Source of the DNA: Stenotrophomonas pavanii
Lineage (GTDB): Bacteria > Pseudomonadota > Gammaproteobacteria > Xanthomonadales > Xanthomonadaceae
NCBI RefSeq assembly: GCF_900101175.1
Contig: NZ_FNFQ01000005.1
Location: forward strand, 124,001-188,000
DNA length: 64,000 nt
Direction: 5' to 3'
The notes under the pieces were generated by a model that had not been told where the DNA came from, did not search any database, and saw only the letters and a program-made list of their open reading frames with translations. Shown piece by piece: positions 53,219-61,935 of this stretch; positions within the stretch are counted from its first letter, which is position 1, and each line of letters starts with the position of its first letter. A program made the position numbers and the translations under genes.

Positions 53219-56200
53219 TCAGCGCGGCACGTCCACCCGGTTGTTGAGCTGCGTCACTTCCTCGCCGCCGTCGGCCAGTGCCACGCGCACGCGCAGGCCG
53301 CTGCGGTCACCGGCCGGCAACGGCAACGACACGACCGCGGTCTTCGGCTGCAGATCGGCCGGTGCGGCCATCGCCGGCACTTCGGTCCGGGCGATCTCGC
53401 GGCCACGCGCATCTTCCAGCACCGCCACGCCCACGCCGCTGCCGACATGGCCCAGGCTGTGCACGGTCACGTGCACCTGGCGGCCGTCCACCCGTACATC
53501 GCCACGGCCGATGCCCAGGTCCGGGCGGGTTTCCACCGGCGTGCCCGCGCTGATCCGCTCGAATTCGAATACCTCGGTCCGGCCGGGGCGGAACTGCATC
53601 GGCACCGATGTGCTGGTTTCCAGCTGCACGGTACGCGCGGCCACCGGGCCGTCGATGCGCCCGTCGCCATCGGCATCCACGCCGCTGCGAATGCGCCAGG
53701 TACCACTGGCCACGTTCCAGCCGGTCATGTCCGCACCGATGGTGCGCGTGCCCAGGTTGTAGCTGGTCACCGTGAAGCGCTCGCGCGACGGCGCGTGTAC
53801 CAGCAGGGCGACCTGTTCGGCCGCGTCCTCGCGGTCGAAGCGCCAGCTGACGGTATGGCCGGGCCAGCTCTGGTTGCGCTTCAGCGCGATGCCGCCCAGG
53901 CGTGCGCGCTGCAGGAATTCGCTGGGTGCTTCCACGCGGTCAGACCACCAGTGGCCCTCGGTGTTCATGTACGCACGCTGCACTTTCGCCTGCAGGCCGT
54001 CGGCATGCATCGCGGCGATGTAGGCCCTGTCGCCGCTGGCCTGCCACGCCATCAGGCTGGCGAAGCCGGTCTTTCCCGCATCGGCCTCGGTGCTCAGCAG
54101 CGGATACCAGTCCTGTTGCCGCCCCAGGATGTCCACCACGTTCTCGCCCAGGTTGGCCAGCGCACCCGGGCCGCCACGGGCTACGCGATAGTCCAGTGCC
54201 TGCAGGTACTTCGCATCGCCGGTCCAGCGCCACGCGGCCCAGAAGGTATGCAGGGTGTCGCCGCCGCCGGAGCCATTGTTCAACTCCCCGCCCCGGGTGG
54301 CACCGCTGGCCCAGTTGATCTCGTTGGGCAGGGTGAAGCGCCCCTTGTCGTCCTTGCCTGCGTGGGCCAGGTAGCCATCGGCCAGGCCGATCACCAGCTT
54401 GCGACCGGTCGGATCGGCGTTGTACTGGCCCAGCAGGAACGCCGGGTGCAGCACCGGGAACGAATACGGCTTCTGCCACTGCCAGTTCGGTTCGCGGTAC
54501 ACCTTGTTGCCACCGAACCAGTTGCTGGAGAACAGCAGGTGGCCCTGCGGGTTGCGCAGGATGATGCGCTCGTCGAAGGCCTTCACTGTTTCCATCAGGC
54601 GTTCCAGCGTCAGCGGATCGCCCCAGTTGAGGTAGAGCATGGCGCTGTTGGTGTTGATGCCTTCCTCGTACGAGTGCAGTTCGTCGGTCTCGATGGTGCT
54701 CAGGCCATTGCTGAACATGCCATTGCGGTACACCGCGTCGGACAGCGCGGTCAGCGAGGCGTTCAATCGATCCGGCCGCACGCCCATCAGGGCCAGTCCC
54801 GGCCACTGCTGGGTCAGGTCGGAATCGTCGGAGATGCCACCACCGAAGTCACCGTAGGCCACCTGCCGTTCGTCGATCCACCAGTCGACGAACTGCCGCG
54901 CCTGCGCCAGGTCCTGCACCTGGTTGAATGCCCACGCCGGCACGCCCCTGGGCACGGCAGGCGCCGTGTAGGGCGGGCGGCCCTGGCTGTTGTAGCTGAT
55001 GTAGTTCCAGTACAGGCGGCCGAGTTCATGGTCCGGATCCACCCGCAGCAGGTCGCTCAGGTCCGCGTACACGCGCGCGTACAGGCGCTGGCGCTTGGAC
55101 GTGGTGTGCTCTTCCACCAGGAAGCCCCAGTTGTCGCGGACCTGGTTGAAGCGGTCGGCCACGTGCTCCTTCAGTGCCTCGGCGCGCGGCTTGAACACCA
55201 GCCGGACCTGCGCACCGTCCAAGGCGCCTGCATCGAAGCCCGGCGCGGCCGAGGCGATGCTCAGCCACAGGCTGTCCGGGGTGAGGATGCGATCGCGCAG
55301 GTCCAGCCACAGCGTGCGCGCCTGCCGTGGCGGCACCGACACCGATACATCGATCATGTCGCGCGCCGACCAGATCGGATCCTTGATGCGGATGTTCAGC
55401 GGGATCAGCCCGTCATGGGTGGCCGGCAGGTCCAGCGCGGGGATATCGAGGGCCACGCCATCCAGGCCGTCGTGCATGTTTTCCCAGCTGTAGGCCCAGC
55501 TGCGGATCAGCGGCTGGTTGGCCGGCGCGTCACCCACCCCGGAAGGAATCAGCACGTGCACGATCGGCTGCGGATGTGCGGGCAGGGTGCCGGCATCCCG
55601 GCGGCGGGAACCGGCGCCCTTCGGCAGCGCCATCACCGTGCTGCGTTCGGCGGCCGGGAAACGTCCGTCAATGTAGCGGCGCAATGCGTCCAGGTTGGTG
55701 TAGTCGGGCAGCGCCTGGCTGTCGATGATGTAGGTCTGCTTCACCGTGCCTTCCGGCTCGGTGCCCTCGCTCACGTGGTAGGCCCAGATTTCCTGGATCG
55801 GTGTTTCCTGCTCGACGTTGCTGAAACGCAGCACGCCGCCGCGCTGCGCGGCAATGTCGTCGACGCTGCGCACCACGCCGCGCGGGCGCGTCGCCAGCAC
55901 GTCAGTGGCATGTCGGGCGTCGGGCCCGTGGGCGAGGGTGCCGAAGGCCGCACCGCGGATCTCCACGCGGTTCACCGTTTCAGTGGCCGGCAGGGTCAGG
56001 TCCAGGTGCTGGCCGCCTTCCACATAGGTGTTCCAGTCCGGAAGCTGGAAGTAGTCATTGCGGCCGGGCAGGCGCGAGCGGTTGTACACGCCCGGCCAGG
56101 TGGTTTCGGCGATGCCATCGGTGGCCTTCCACATCCACGCCTTCAGGTCGCGGGTGTCGGCGAATTCGATCTTGCGGATGCGGGTGCCGCCGGCCGCCAA

Positions 56201-57022
56201 CGCGGGGGGTGCAGCCCCTTCCCAGCCGAAGCGGTGGCGCCAGGCGCGCGTGCCATCGCCGATCGCCACGGCGCTGGCCGGCTCGCGCCCGCGCGCCAGC
56301 GTTGCCACCGCCGGCGCATCCAGCATGCGGTCGTAGACCCGGATGTGCTGGAAATCACTCCCACGCAGGAAGTTGTAGCGACTCTGCACCTGGTACGGTG
56401 CCATCACCCGCCCGGCAAGGCCGAGCTGGTCCAGCGCCGCATCGTAGTCACCGGTGGTCTGCGCCCGCGCCACTTCGCGCCCGTCGACAAACAGGCGCAC
56501 GCCCTGGTCTTCATCCCACGCGAAGGCCAGGTGCAGCCACTGCTCGGGGCGCGGTGGCGTGTCCATGCGGAACGACACGCGGGTGCGTGCAAGGTTGGCA
56601 TCGGTGACGAAGGCATCGAAACCGTGCCCGTTCCAGTCGACGCGCAGCCAGGCCATGTCCCAGCTGCTGTGGTCGGCGTAGCCGACGCGGAAGATCACGA
56701 ACGGGGCTTCGCCCACCGCATAGCGCGGACGCCAGTCGAAGGCGAGGGTGCCGCGCTGGGCCAGGATGTTGCCCGGTGCGTCCCAGGCCAGTACGCCGTC
56801 GTCTTCCCACTGGATGGCCTTGCCACCGGCACCATCGTCGACCACCGCCACCCTGTCGCGGAAGTTCGGTACGGCTTCACCCTGTGCGGTCACGGCCTGC
56901 AGGCCGTGGCGGGCATCGACGTGGAAGAGCAGGGCAGGGACATCGGCGGCGGCCGTCGCGGGGCCTGCGGCCAGCGCCGCTGCCAGCAGCAGGCAGCGGA
57001 ACAAGGTCGTGCGGTGCGGCAT
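53219..57022 (-). CDS. Very large exported LamG-domain protein, candidate polysaccharide lyase
   Basis: The 1267-residue product from MPHRTTLFRCLLLAAALA has a signal peptide. Residues about 30-240 resemble a LamG/concanavalin domain (VDARHGLQAV; LHLAFAWDEDQGVRLFVDGREVA). The middle, about 280-640, is beta-rich. About 640-1090 is helical and aromatic, with conserved-looking blocks AYGDFGGGISDDSDLTQQWP near 720-735 and IETDELHSYEEGINTN near 780, like an alpha/alpha toroid enzyme. The end is a CARDB-like beta domain. I do not recognise the family. It follows the TonB-dependent receptor gene and is the only unassigned large secreted protein in a locus whose pathway needs an unsaturated uronate, so a lyase role is inferred. 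Confidence 0.65.
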   Translation of the reverse strand: MPHRTTLFRCLLLAAALAAGPATAAADVPALLFHVDARHGLQAVTAQGEAVPNFRDRVAVVDDGAGGKAIQWEDDGVLAWDAPGNILAQRGTLAFDWRPRYAVGEAPFVIFRVGYADHSSWDMAWLRVDWNGHGFDAFVTDANLARTRVSFRMDTPPRPEQWLHLAFAWDEDQGVRLFVDGREVARAQTTGDYDAALDQLGLAGRVMAPYQVQSRYNFLRGSDFQHIRVYDRMLDAPAVATLARGREPASAVAIGDGTRAWRHRFGWEGAAPPALAAGGTRIRKIEFADTRDLKAWMWKATDGIAETTWPGVYNRSRLPGRNDYFQLPDWNTYVEGGQHLDLTLPATETVNRVEIRGAAFGTLAHGPDARHATDVLATRPRGVVRSVDDIAAQRGGVLRFSNVEQETPIQEIWAYHVSEGTEPEGTVKQTYIIDSQALPDYTNLDALRRYIDGRFPAAERSTVMALPKGAGSRRRDAGTLPAHPQPIVHVLIPSGVGDAPANQPLIRSWAYSWENMHDGLDGVALDIPALDLPATHDGLIPLNIRIKDPIWSARDMIDVSVSVPPRQARTLWLDLRDRILTPDSLWLSIASAAPGFDAGALDGAQVRLVFKPRAEALKEHVADRFNQVRDNWGFLVEEHTTSKRQRLYARVYADLSDLLRVDPDHELGRLYWNYISYNSQGRPPYTAPAVPRGVPAWAFNQVQDLAQARQFVDWWIDERQVAYGDFGGGISDDSDLTQQWPGLALMGVRPDRLNASLTALSDAVYRNGMFSNGLSTIETDELHSYEEGINTNSAMLYLNWGDPLTLERLMETVKAFDERIILRNPQGHLLFSSNWFGGNKVYREPNWQWQKPYSFPVLHPAFLLGQYNADPTGRKLVIGLADGYLAHAGKDDKGRFTLPNEINWASGATRGGELNNGSGGGDTLHTFWAAWRWTGDAKYLQALDYRVARGGPGALANLGENVVDILGRQQDWYPLLSTEADAGKTGFASLMAWQASGDRAYIAAMHADGLQAKVQRAYMNTEGHWWSDRVEAPSEFLQRARLGGIALKRNQSWPGHTVSWRFDREDAAEQVALLVHAPSRERFTVTSYNLGTRTIGADMTGWNVASGTWRIRSGVDADGDGRIDGPVAARTVQLETSTSVPMQFRPGRTEVFEFERISAGTPVETRPDLGIGRGDVRVDGRQVHVTVHSLGHVGSGVGVAVLEDARGREIARTEVPAMAAPADLQPKTAVVSLPLPAGDRSGLRVRVALADGGEEVTQLNNRVDVPR

Positions 57023-57126
57023 GAAGACGTTTCCTTTCAACGGGCGACGGCCGGCGGTGGGCCGCCGGACCGTAGCAAGGCCATGCCACGACGGCACCTT
57101 GCGGCGCAGCAGCGGTCACGACGTGC

Positions 57127-57152
57127 GGCGGCGCGCACCGGTGCGCGCCGCC
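57127..57152. terminator. Perfect 26-base palindrome after the receptor gene
   Basis: GGCGGCGCGCACC and its exact reverse complement lie nine bases past the receptor stop and about 105 bases before the start of the downstream giant gene. There is no T tract. It may attenuate or stabilise the transcript. Confidence 0.55.
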
Positions 57153-57160
57153 AGCATTGC

Positions 57161-59911
57161 TCAGAACTTGTAGCGCACGCCCAGCAGGAACTGGCGGCCG
57201 GTTTCGGTGTACTGCAGCGGCAGGCGGCCGGTCGCGGGCGAGTACACCCACTCGTCGGAGGCTTCGTTGGTCAGGTTGATGCCTTCCAGGCTCAGTTCCA
57301 GCTGGTCGCTGATCCTGTAGCGGAGCGACGCATCAATGACCGTGGTGCCGGTCATGCCGTGGTAGCCGTCCAGGTTGAAGCCGGTTTCCTGGCCCGGAAC
57401 CTGGGTGAGGTAGTCATCGCGGTTGGTGGCCGAGACGCGGGCGGAGAAGGTCTCGCCTTCATAGAACAGGGTTGCGTTCCAGGAGGACTTGGACAGGCCC
57501 AGCAGATCGTTCTTCATCACCGGCTGGCCGGACGCGTTGATGTACTGGATCTTCGATTCCACCCAGGTGTAGTTCAACTGCACGCCCAGGTTGGACCACT
57601 TGCCCGGCAGGAAGCTGAAGGGCTGCGTGTAGTTCGCTTCGGCGCCGTACAGTTCGCCACCGGGGGTGTTGACCGGGCGGGTGAAGGTGAAGTCGTCGGT
57701 GGGCGAGGCGCCGGTACCGATCAGCAGTTCGGCGGGCAGGCCGCTGTCGGTGTACGGGCGGTTCTCGCGCAGGGTCTGCACCGAGGTCTCGATGTCCTTG
57801 TAGAACAGGCCCAGGCCCGCCATCGCGCCTTCGGCGAAGTACCACTCGAAGCCCAGGTCGACATTGGTGGCGCGTGTCGGGTCCAGGTTGGGGTTGCCGC
57901 TGGAGATGGTGCGGGCACCGCCGGCCACGGCCACGGTTGCGCCGGGCGTCAGGCTGCCCAGCCCCGGGCGCGTCATGACCTTGGCCGCCCCCAGGCGGAT
58001 CAGGAAATCGGGCGTGACTTCGGCCACCAGGTTGAACGAGGGCAGGGTGTCGTCGTAGGTCCGCGTGGCCGTGGTCGAGGTGGTGCCGCTGGCCAGCGTA
58101 GACAGGCCCGTGGACGACTGCCGGGTACGCACGTAGCGCACGCCGAAGTTGCCCGACAGCGGCAGCGCGCCGATCTCGGTGCTGAACTCGCCCATCAGGT
58201 AGGCGCCGCGATCCTTCTCTTCCACGCTGCGCACGTTGTTGGCGCGGGGGGCGACGGCGTAGATGCCGCTGTTGCTGTAGATGTCGAACTGGTCGGCGAT
58301 CGCATCCAGGTCCGGCACCACCCAGTTGGACGGATTGCCGTCGATGCCCTTCAGGCCCGCCTGGCTGACCATGTCCACCGGCACGATCCTGCTGCCATTG
58401 GCGAAGGTGGGCACGGCCAGTTCACTGGCGCGGCGCAGTTCGGTGGTCTTGAACGTATAGTCCTTGGCCAGCACGCCACCCTTCAGGCGGAAGCCGGGGC
58501 TGATGTTCCAGTTGAAATCGATCTGCCCGGTATCGAAATCGTTGTCCACGTACTGCGGGCGCAGGCGGATTTCCGCCAGCTCCCAACCATTGGGGCTGGT
58601 CGGATCAATGCCGTAGTTGAGGATCGGGAAGCGGCTGTTGCCACGATAGTCGTAGCTGTAGCCCTTGACGTCGTACTTGTCCATGATGACGGTGGTCTGC
58701 ACCGGGTTCTCGTGCCTGGAGCGCGAGATGCCGAGCTTGCCGTACACGGTGAAGTCGTCGCCGAAGCGGTGCTGGCCGTTCAGGCTGATCTGCTTGAACT
58801 CGGTGCTCCACTCGTCGTGCCGGTTCTCCGAGCGGATGTCGACGTTGTCGAATTCACCGTACAGCAGCGCGCCGTTGCGGATCTCGCCGTTCCTGACGAT
58901 GGTCGAGGGCTTGCCCACCAGGCGCGGCGTGCTGCTGCTGCCGCGGCTGAAGGAGATCGCTTCGATGTAGTGCTCGTCGCGGGTGGCATCGATCTTCGAA
59001 TACAACACGTCCAGCGAGACGTCGGTGGCGTCGCTGGGTTTCCACTGCAGCGAGCCGGTCACGCCCAGGCGCTTCTGCTCGTGTTCCATCTGCACGTAGC
59101 GCGGGAAGCGCGGATGGAAGACATCCGCGGCGCGTGCTGCGGCAAACGGCGATGACGCAGCGAAGTTGCCGTTGCTGGGGCCGTTGGCCCAGCGGCCGGT
59201 GTTGGAGCCTTCCTCCAGCGCCTGGCGCTCGGAGTAGGCCACCGACAGCAGGGCACCGAAGGTGCCATCGGCGAAGGTGTTGGAGATCAGCGCGGCCACC
59301 CGCGGATCGGCTTTTTCAGCCATCTGGTTGTAGCCGGCCTGACCGCTGGCGGCGAAGGTGAAGCCGTCATAGTCGAACGGGCGCGCGGTGCGCAGGTCGA
59401 CCGTGGCGCCCAGTGATCCCTCTTCCACGTCGGCCGAGGCGGTCTTGCGCACCAGCAGCTGCGAGAACAGGTCCGAGGCGAAGACGTTGAAGTCGAAACC
59501 ACGGCCACGGTTGGTGCCGCCACTCTGGTCTCCGGCGCCAACGGTGGTCAGCGCTTCCATGCCGTTGATGCGCACGCGGGTGAAGTCCGGGCCGAGGCCG
59601 CGCACCGAGATGTTGCGCCCCTCGCCGGCCTCGCGGGTGATCACCACGCCGGGGATGCGCTGCAGCGATTCGGCCAGGTTGAGGTCGGGGAACTTGCCGA
59701 TGTCCTCGGCGACGATGGCATCAACCACGCCGGCCTCGCCGCGCTTGATGTCCAGCGCCTTCTCGACACTGGCGCGATAGCCGGTGACGGTCACCGTGTC
59801 CAGGTCGGTTGCGGTCTGCTGCTGGGCGGTCGCGTTTGCCGACAGGGCAAGTGCCACGCCCATCGCCAGCAAGGTAACCGGTGTCTTTTTTCCATGGATC
59901 CGAGATTGCAT
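57161..59911 (-). CDS. TonB-dependent receptor of the carbohydrate-uptake (Xanthomonas-Caulobacter) type
   Basis: The 916-residue product from MQSRIHGKKTPVTLL has a signal peptide ending near NATAQQQ and a TonB-box-like DTVTVTGYR. The plug contains LAESLQRIPGVVITREAGEG and RGLGPDFTRVRINGMEAL, features of the large receptors found in carbohydrate-utilisation loci. The barrel ends in LLGVRYKF. GGGAGAGGG lies before the ATG. An operator and promoter lie upstream (59946-59974). It probably imports oligosaccharides from the target polysaccharide. Confidence 0.93.
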   Translation of the reverse strand: MQSRIHGKKTPVTLLAMGVALALSANATAQQQTATDLDTVTVTGYRASVEKALDIKRGEAGVVDAIVAEDIGKFPDLNLAESLQRIPGVVITREAGEGRNISVRGLGPDFTRVRINGMEALTTVGAGDQSGGTNRGRGFDFNVFASDLFSQLLVRKTASADVEEGSLGATVDLRTARPFDYDGFTFAASGQAGYNQMAEKADPRVAALISNTFADGTFGALLSVAYSERQALEEGSNTGRWANGPSNGNFAASSPFAAARAADVFHPRFPRYVQMEHEQKRLGVTGSLQWKPSDATDVSLDVLYSKIDATRDEHYIEAISFSRGSSSTPRLVGKPSTIVRNGEIRNGALLYGEFDNVDIRSENRHDEWSTEFKQISLNGQHRFGDDFTVYGKLGISRSRHENPVQTTVIMDKYDVKGYSYDYRGNSRFPILNYGIDPTSPNGWELAEIRLRPQYVDNDFDTGQIDFNWNISPGFRLKGGVLAKDYTFKTTELRRASELAVPTFANGSRIVPVDMVSQAGLKGIDGNPSNWVVPDLDAIADQFDIYSNSGIYAVAPRANNVRSVEEKDRGAYLMGEFSTEIGALPLSGNFGVRYVRTRQSSTGLSTLASGTTSTTATRTYDDTLPSFNLVAEVTPDFLIRLGAAKVMTRPGLGSLTPGATVAVAGGARTISSGNPNLDPTRATNVDLGFEWYFAEGAMAGLGLFYKDIETSVQTLRENRPYTDSGLPAELLIGTGASPTDDFTFTRPVNTPGGELYGAEANYTQPFSFLPGKWSNLGVQLNYTWVESKIQYINASGQPVMKNDLLGLSKSSWNATLFYEGETFSARVSATNRDDYLTQVPGQETGFNLDGYHGMTGTTVIDASLRYRISDQLELSLEGINLTNEASDEWVYSPATGRLPLQYTETGRQFLLGVRYKF

Positions 59912-59945
59912 GCCTTTCCCTCTCCCAAAGGTCTGGTATCGCGGC

Positions 59946-59974
59946 TGTGTAGCGGAATGACACCGCTGGTCAAA
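59946..59974 (-). promoter_or_regulatory. Receptor promoter with overlapping ATGACACCG operator
   Basis: On the minus strand -35 TTGACC (59973-59968) and -10 TACACA (59951-59946) are 16 bases apart. The plus-strand sequence AATGACACCGCTGGTCAAA (59956-59974) overlaps the -35 and the spacer. A further related sequence, GGTAACCGGTGTC, lies inside the coding start at 59873-59885. Confidence 0.6.
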
Positions 59975-60099
59975 GCCGACGTTAGCAGCACCACCGGGAT
60001 CGGGCATCTTGCACCGCAACAGATCTGTAATGTCTCCAAGACGCTTGCAGGACAATGGTTTCGTCATGTCGATCGAGCACCTGCAAGGCGACTTCGGTC

Positions 60100-60120
60100 T
60101 AGAATGACACCGATGGTCAA
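60100..60120 (+). promoter_or_regulatory. Candidate ATGACACCG operator before kdgK
   Basis: AATGACACCGATGGTCAA lies at 60103-60120, overlapping a possible -10 TAGAAT at 60100-60105. It closely matches the receptor operator (ATGACACCGCTGGTCAA). A good -35 was not found. The divergent region 59912-60194 holds nothing else I can identify. Confidence 0.5.
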
Positions 60121-60194
60121 TGCCACGCCCCCTGCGTGGTCCACTTACATGCCATGCAGTGTCCCATGCCGGCGGCACGCGTGAAGGAGCTGAG

Positions 60195-61214
60195 ATGGGT
60201 CGTATCGTGTGTTTCGGAGAGCTGTTGCTGCGCCTGGGCGCCCCCGGCCACGAACTGCTGCTGCAGTCGCCGCAGCTGCAGGTCCATGTGGGCGGCGCCG
60301 AGGCCAACGTCGGTGTCTCGCTGTCCCGGCTGGGACATCAGGTGAGGATGGTCGGCGCGGTGGCGGGCAACCCGCTGGGTGCGCACGCGCTGGGCGAACT
60401 GCGGCGGCACGGGGTCGATACCCGGCATGTGCGCGAAGTGCCGGATGCCCGCATGGGGCTGTATTTCCTCACCACCGGCGCGGTGCAGCGCGCCAGTGAA
60501 GTGGTCTATGACCGCGCGGATTCGGCGTTCGCACGCAGCACGGCGGCCGACTATGACTGGCCTGCGCTGCTGCAGGACGCACAGTGGCTGCATCTGTCCG
60601 GTGTCAGCCCGGCGCTGGGCCCTGACGTGGCTGCCGCCACGCTGGCGGCGGCGCGCGCGGCACGCCAGGCCGGTGTCCGCGTCTCCTTCGACGGCAATTT
60701 CCGGCCCCGCCTCTGGCAGCGCTGGGGCGGCGATGCCCAGGCGGTGCTGCGCGCGCTGTTCGCGCAGGCCGACATTGTGTTCGCCGACTACCGCGACATG
60801 GAGGTCGTGCTGGGTACGCGCTTCACTCAGCCGGACCCGGTGGAGCGGGTCGACGCAGCGGCGGCGGCCGCGTTCAGCGCCTTTCCGCAGCTGCAGTGGA
60901 TGGCATGCACGCAGCGGCAGGTGCTGAGCGTGGACCATCATGCGATGGGCGCGCTGTTGCTGGGCCGCGGAGGGGCACGCGCGCAGGCCCCGGTGCGTCA
61001 CCTGCAGGGCATCGTCGACCGCATTGGCGGCGGCGATGCCTTCGCGGCCGGCATCCTGCATGGCATCCTGTCCGGCCTTGATGCCGACGCCACCGTGCGT
61101 TTCGGCCTGGCCGCCGGGGCGCTGAAGCACTCCATTCCCGGCGATTTCAATCCTGTCAGCGAAGCTGACGTGCTGGCCCTGATGGGCGAGGAGCAACTCG
61201 ATGTCCGCCGCTGA
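60195..61214 (+). CDS. kdgK: 2-dehydro-3-deoxygluconokinase
   Basis: KdgK phosphorylates KDG to KDPG. The 339-residue PfkB-family protein begins MGRIVCFGELLLRLGAPG and has GGAEANVGVSLSRLG and the catalytic block DRIGGGDAFAAGILHG. AAGGAG precedes the ATG at 60195. It overlaps the aldolase gene by 14 bases. Substrate assignment rests on the pathway context and the FGELLLRL opening. Confidence 0.93.
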   Translation: MGRIVCFGELLLRLGAPGHELLLQSPQLQVHVGGAEANVGVSLSRLGHQVRMVGAVAGNPLGAHALGELRRHGVDTRHVREVPDARMGLYFLTTGAVQRASEVVYDRADSAFARSTAADYDWPALLQDAQWLHLSGVSPALGPDVAAATLAAARAARQAGVRVSFDGNFRPRLWQRWGGDAQAVLRALFAQADIVFADYRDMEVVLGTRFTQPDPVERVDAAAAAAFSAFPQLQWMACTQRQVLSVDHHAMGALLLGRGGARAQAPVRHLQGIVDRIGGGDAFAAGILHGILSGLDADATVRFGLAAGALKHSIPGDFNPVSEADVLALMGEEQLDVRR

Positions 61215-61839
61215 TCCGCGCGTACGCGCGGTCCTGAAACTGGCACCGGTGATCCCGGTGTACACCCCCGACGATGTGGATGAAGCGGTCAACGTGGCCC
61301 AGGCATTGTTCCGCGGCGGCCTGCCGGTGATCGAGGTGACGCTGCGCACGCCGCGGGCGCTGGACGCGATCAGGGCCATGGTCGAAGCCGTACCGGACGC
61401 GGTGATCGGTGCCGGCACCGTGCTCACCTCCGCGCAGATGCAGGCGGCGAAGCAGGCCGGTGCGCGTTTCGCGGTGTCCCCCGGCGCCACGCCGGCCCTG
61501 TACGCGGCCGCGCGCGATGCCGACCTGCCGTACCTGCCCGGTGCGGCCACGGCCTCGGACCTGATCCTGGGCCTGGAACACGGCCATGACACGTTCAAGT
61601 TCTTCCCGGCCGTGCAGGCCGGCGGTGCCGCGCTGCTGGCGGCCTGGCACGGCCCGTTCTCCGAGGTGCGGTTCTGCCCGACCGGCGGCATCAGCGCGCA
61701 GACTGCGCCGCAGTTCCTGCACCTGCCCAACGTACTGTGCGTGGGCGGCTCGTGGCTGACCACCCCGGCGCTGCTGCAGACCCGCGACTGGGACGCCATC
61801 GAGCGCCTGGCCCGCGAAGCGTCGGTCCTGGCCAGCTGA
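61201..61839 (+). CDS. eda: 2-dehydro-3-deoxy-6-phosphogluconate aldolase
   Basis: This class I aldolase splits KDPG to pyruvate and glyceraldehyde 3-phosphate. The 212-residue product has the catalytic Glu in VIEVTLRTPRA, the Schiff-base Lys in DTFKFFPA, and GAGTVLT. Its start overlaps kdgK by 14 bases, which suggests coupled translation. Length is typical. Confidence 0.95.
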   Translation: MSAADPRVRAVLKLAPVIPVYTPDDVDEAVNVAQALFRGGLPVIEVTLRTPRALDAIRAMVEAVPDAVIGAGTVLTSAQMQAAKQAGARFAVSPGATPALYAAARDADLPYLPGAATASDLILGLEHGHDTFKFFPAVQAGGAALLAAWHGPFSEVRFCPTGGISAQTAPQFLHLPNVLCVGGSWLTTPALLQTRDWDAIERLAREASVLAS

Positions 61840-61864
61840 ACCCGGCGCACGGATCTTCAAAGGT

Positions 61865-61906
61865 TTGATCGTGATCAAAGCGCCGGCCTCGCGCCGGCGT
61901 CATTCT
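61865..61906 (+). promoter_or_regulatory. FNR-type box and promoter for the alcohol dehydrogenase
   Basis: TTGATCGTGATCAA at 61865-61878 is a perfect match to the FNR/Anr consensus TTGAT-N4-ATCAA. A possible -10 CATTCT at 61901-61906 would place the transcription start about 41.5 bases downstream of the site centre, the class II activator position. Confidence 0.6.
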
Positions 61907-61935
61907 GTGGGCAAGCGCACTACGGAGACCCGAAC

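Noticed and set aside
53447-59155. A 1902-codon open frame on the plus strand across the giant exported protein and the receptor
   Set aside because: It is antisense to two proteins with clear family motifs and signal peptides; its translation is rich in Arg, Gln, His and Ala with no domain, as expected for a GC-rich shadow frame.
57161-60307. A 1048-residue reading of the receptor starting at 60307
   Set aside because: The extra 132 residues run through both operators and into the divergent kdgK start. The ATG at 59911 has a strong ribosome-binding site and a proper signal peptide.
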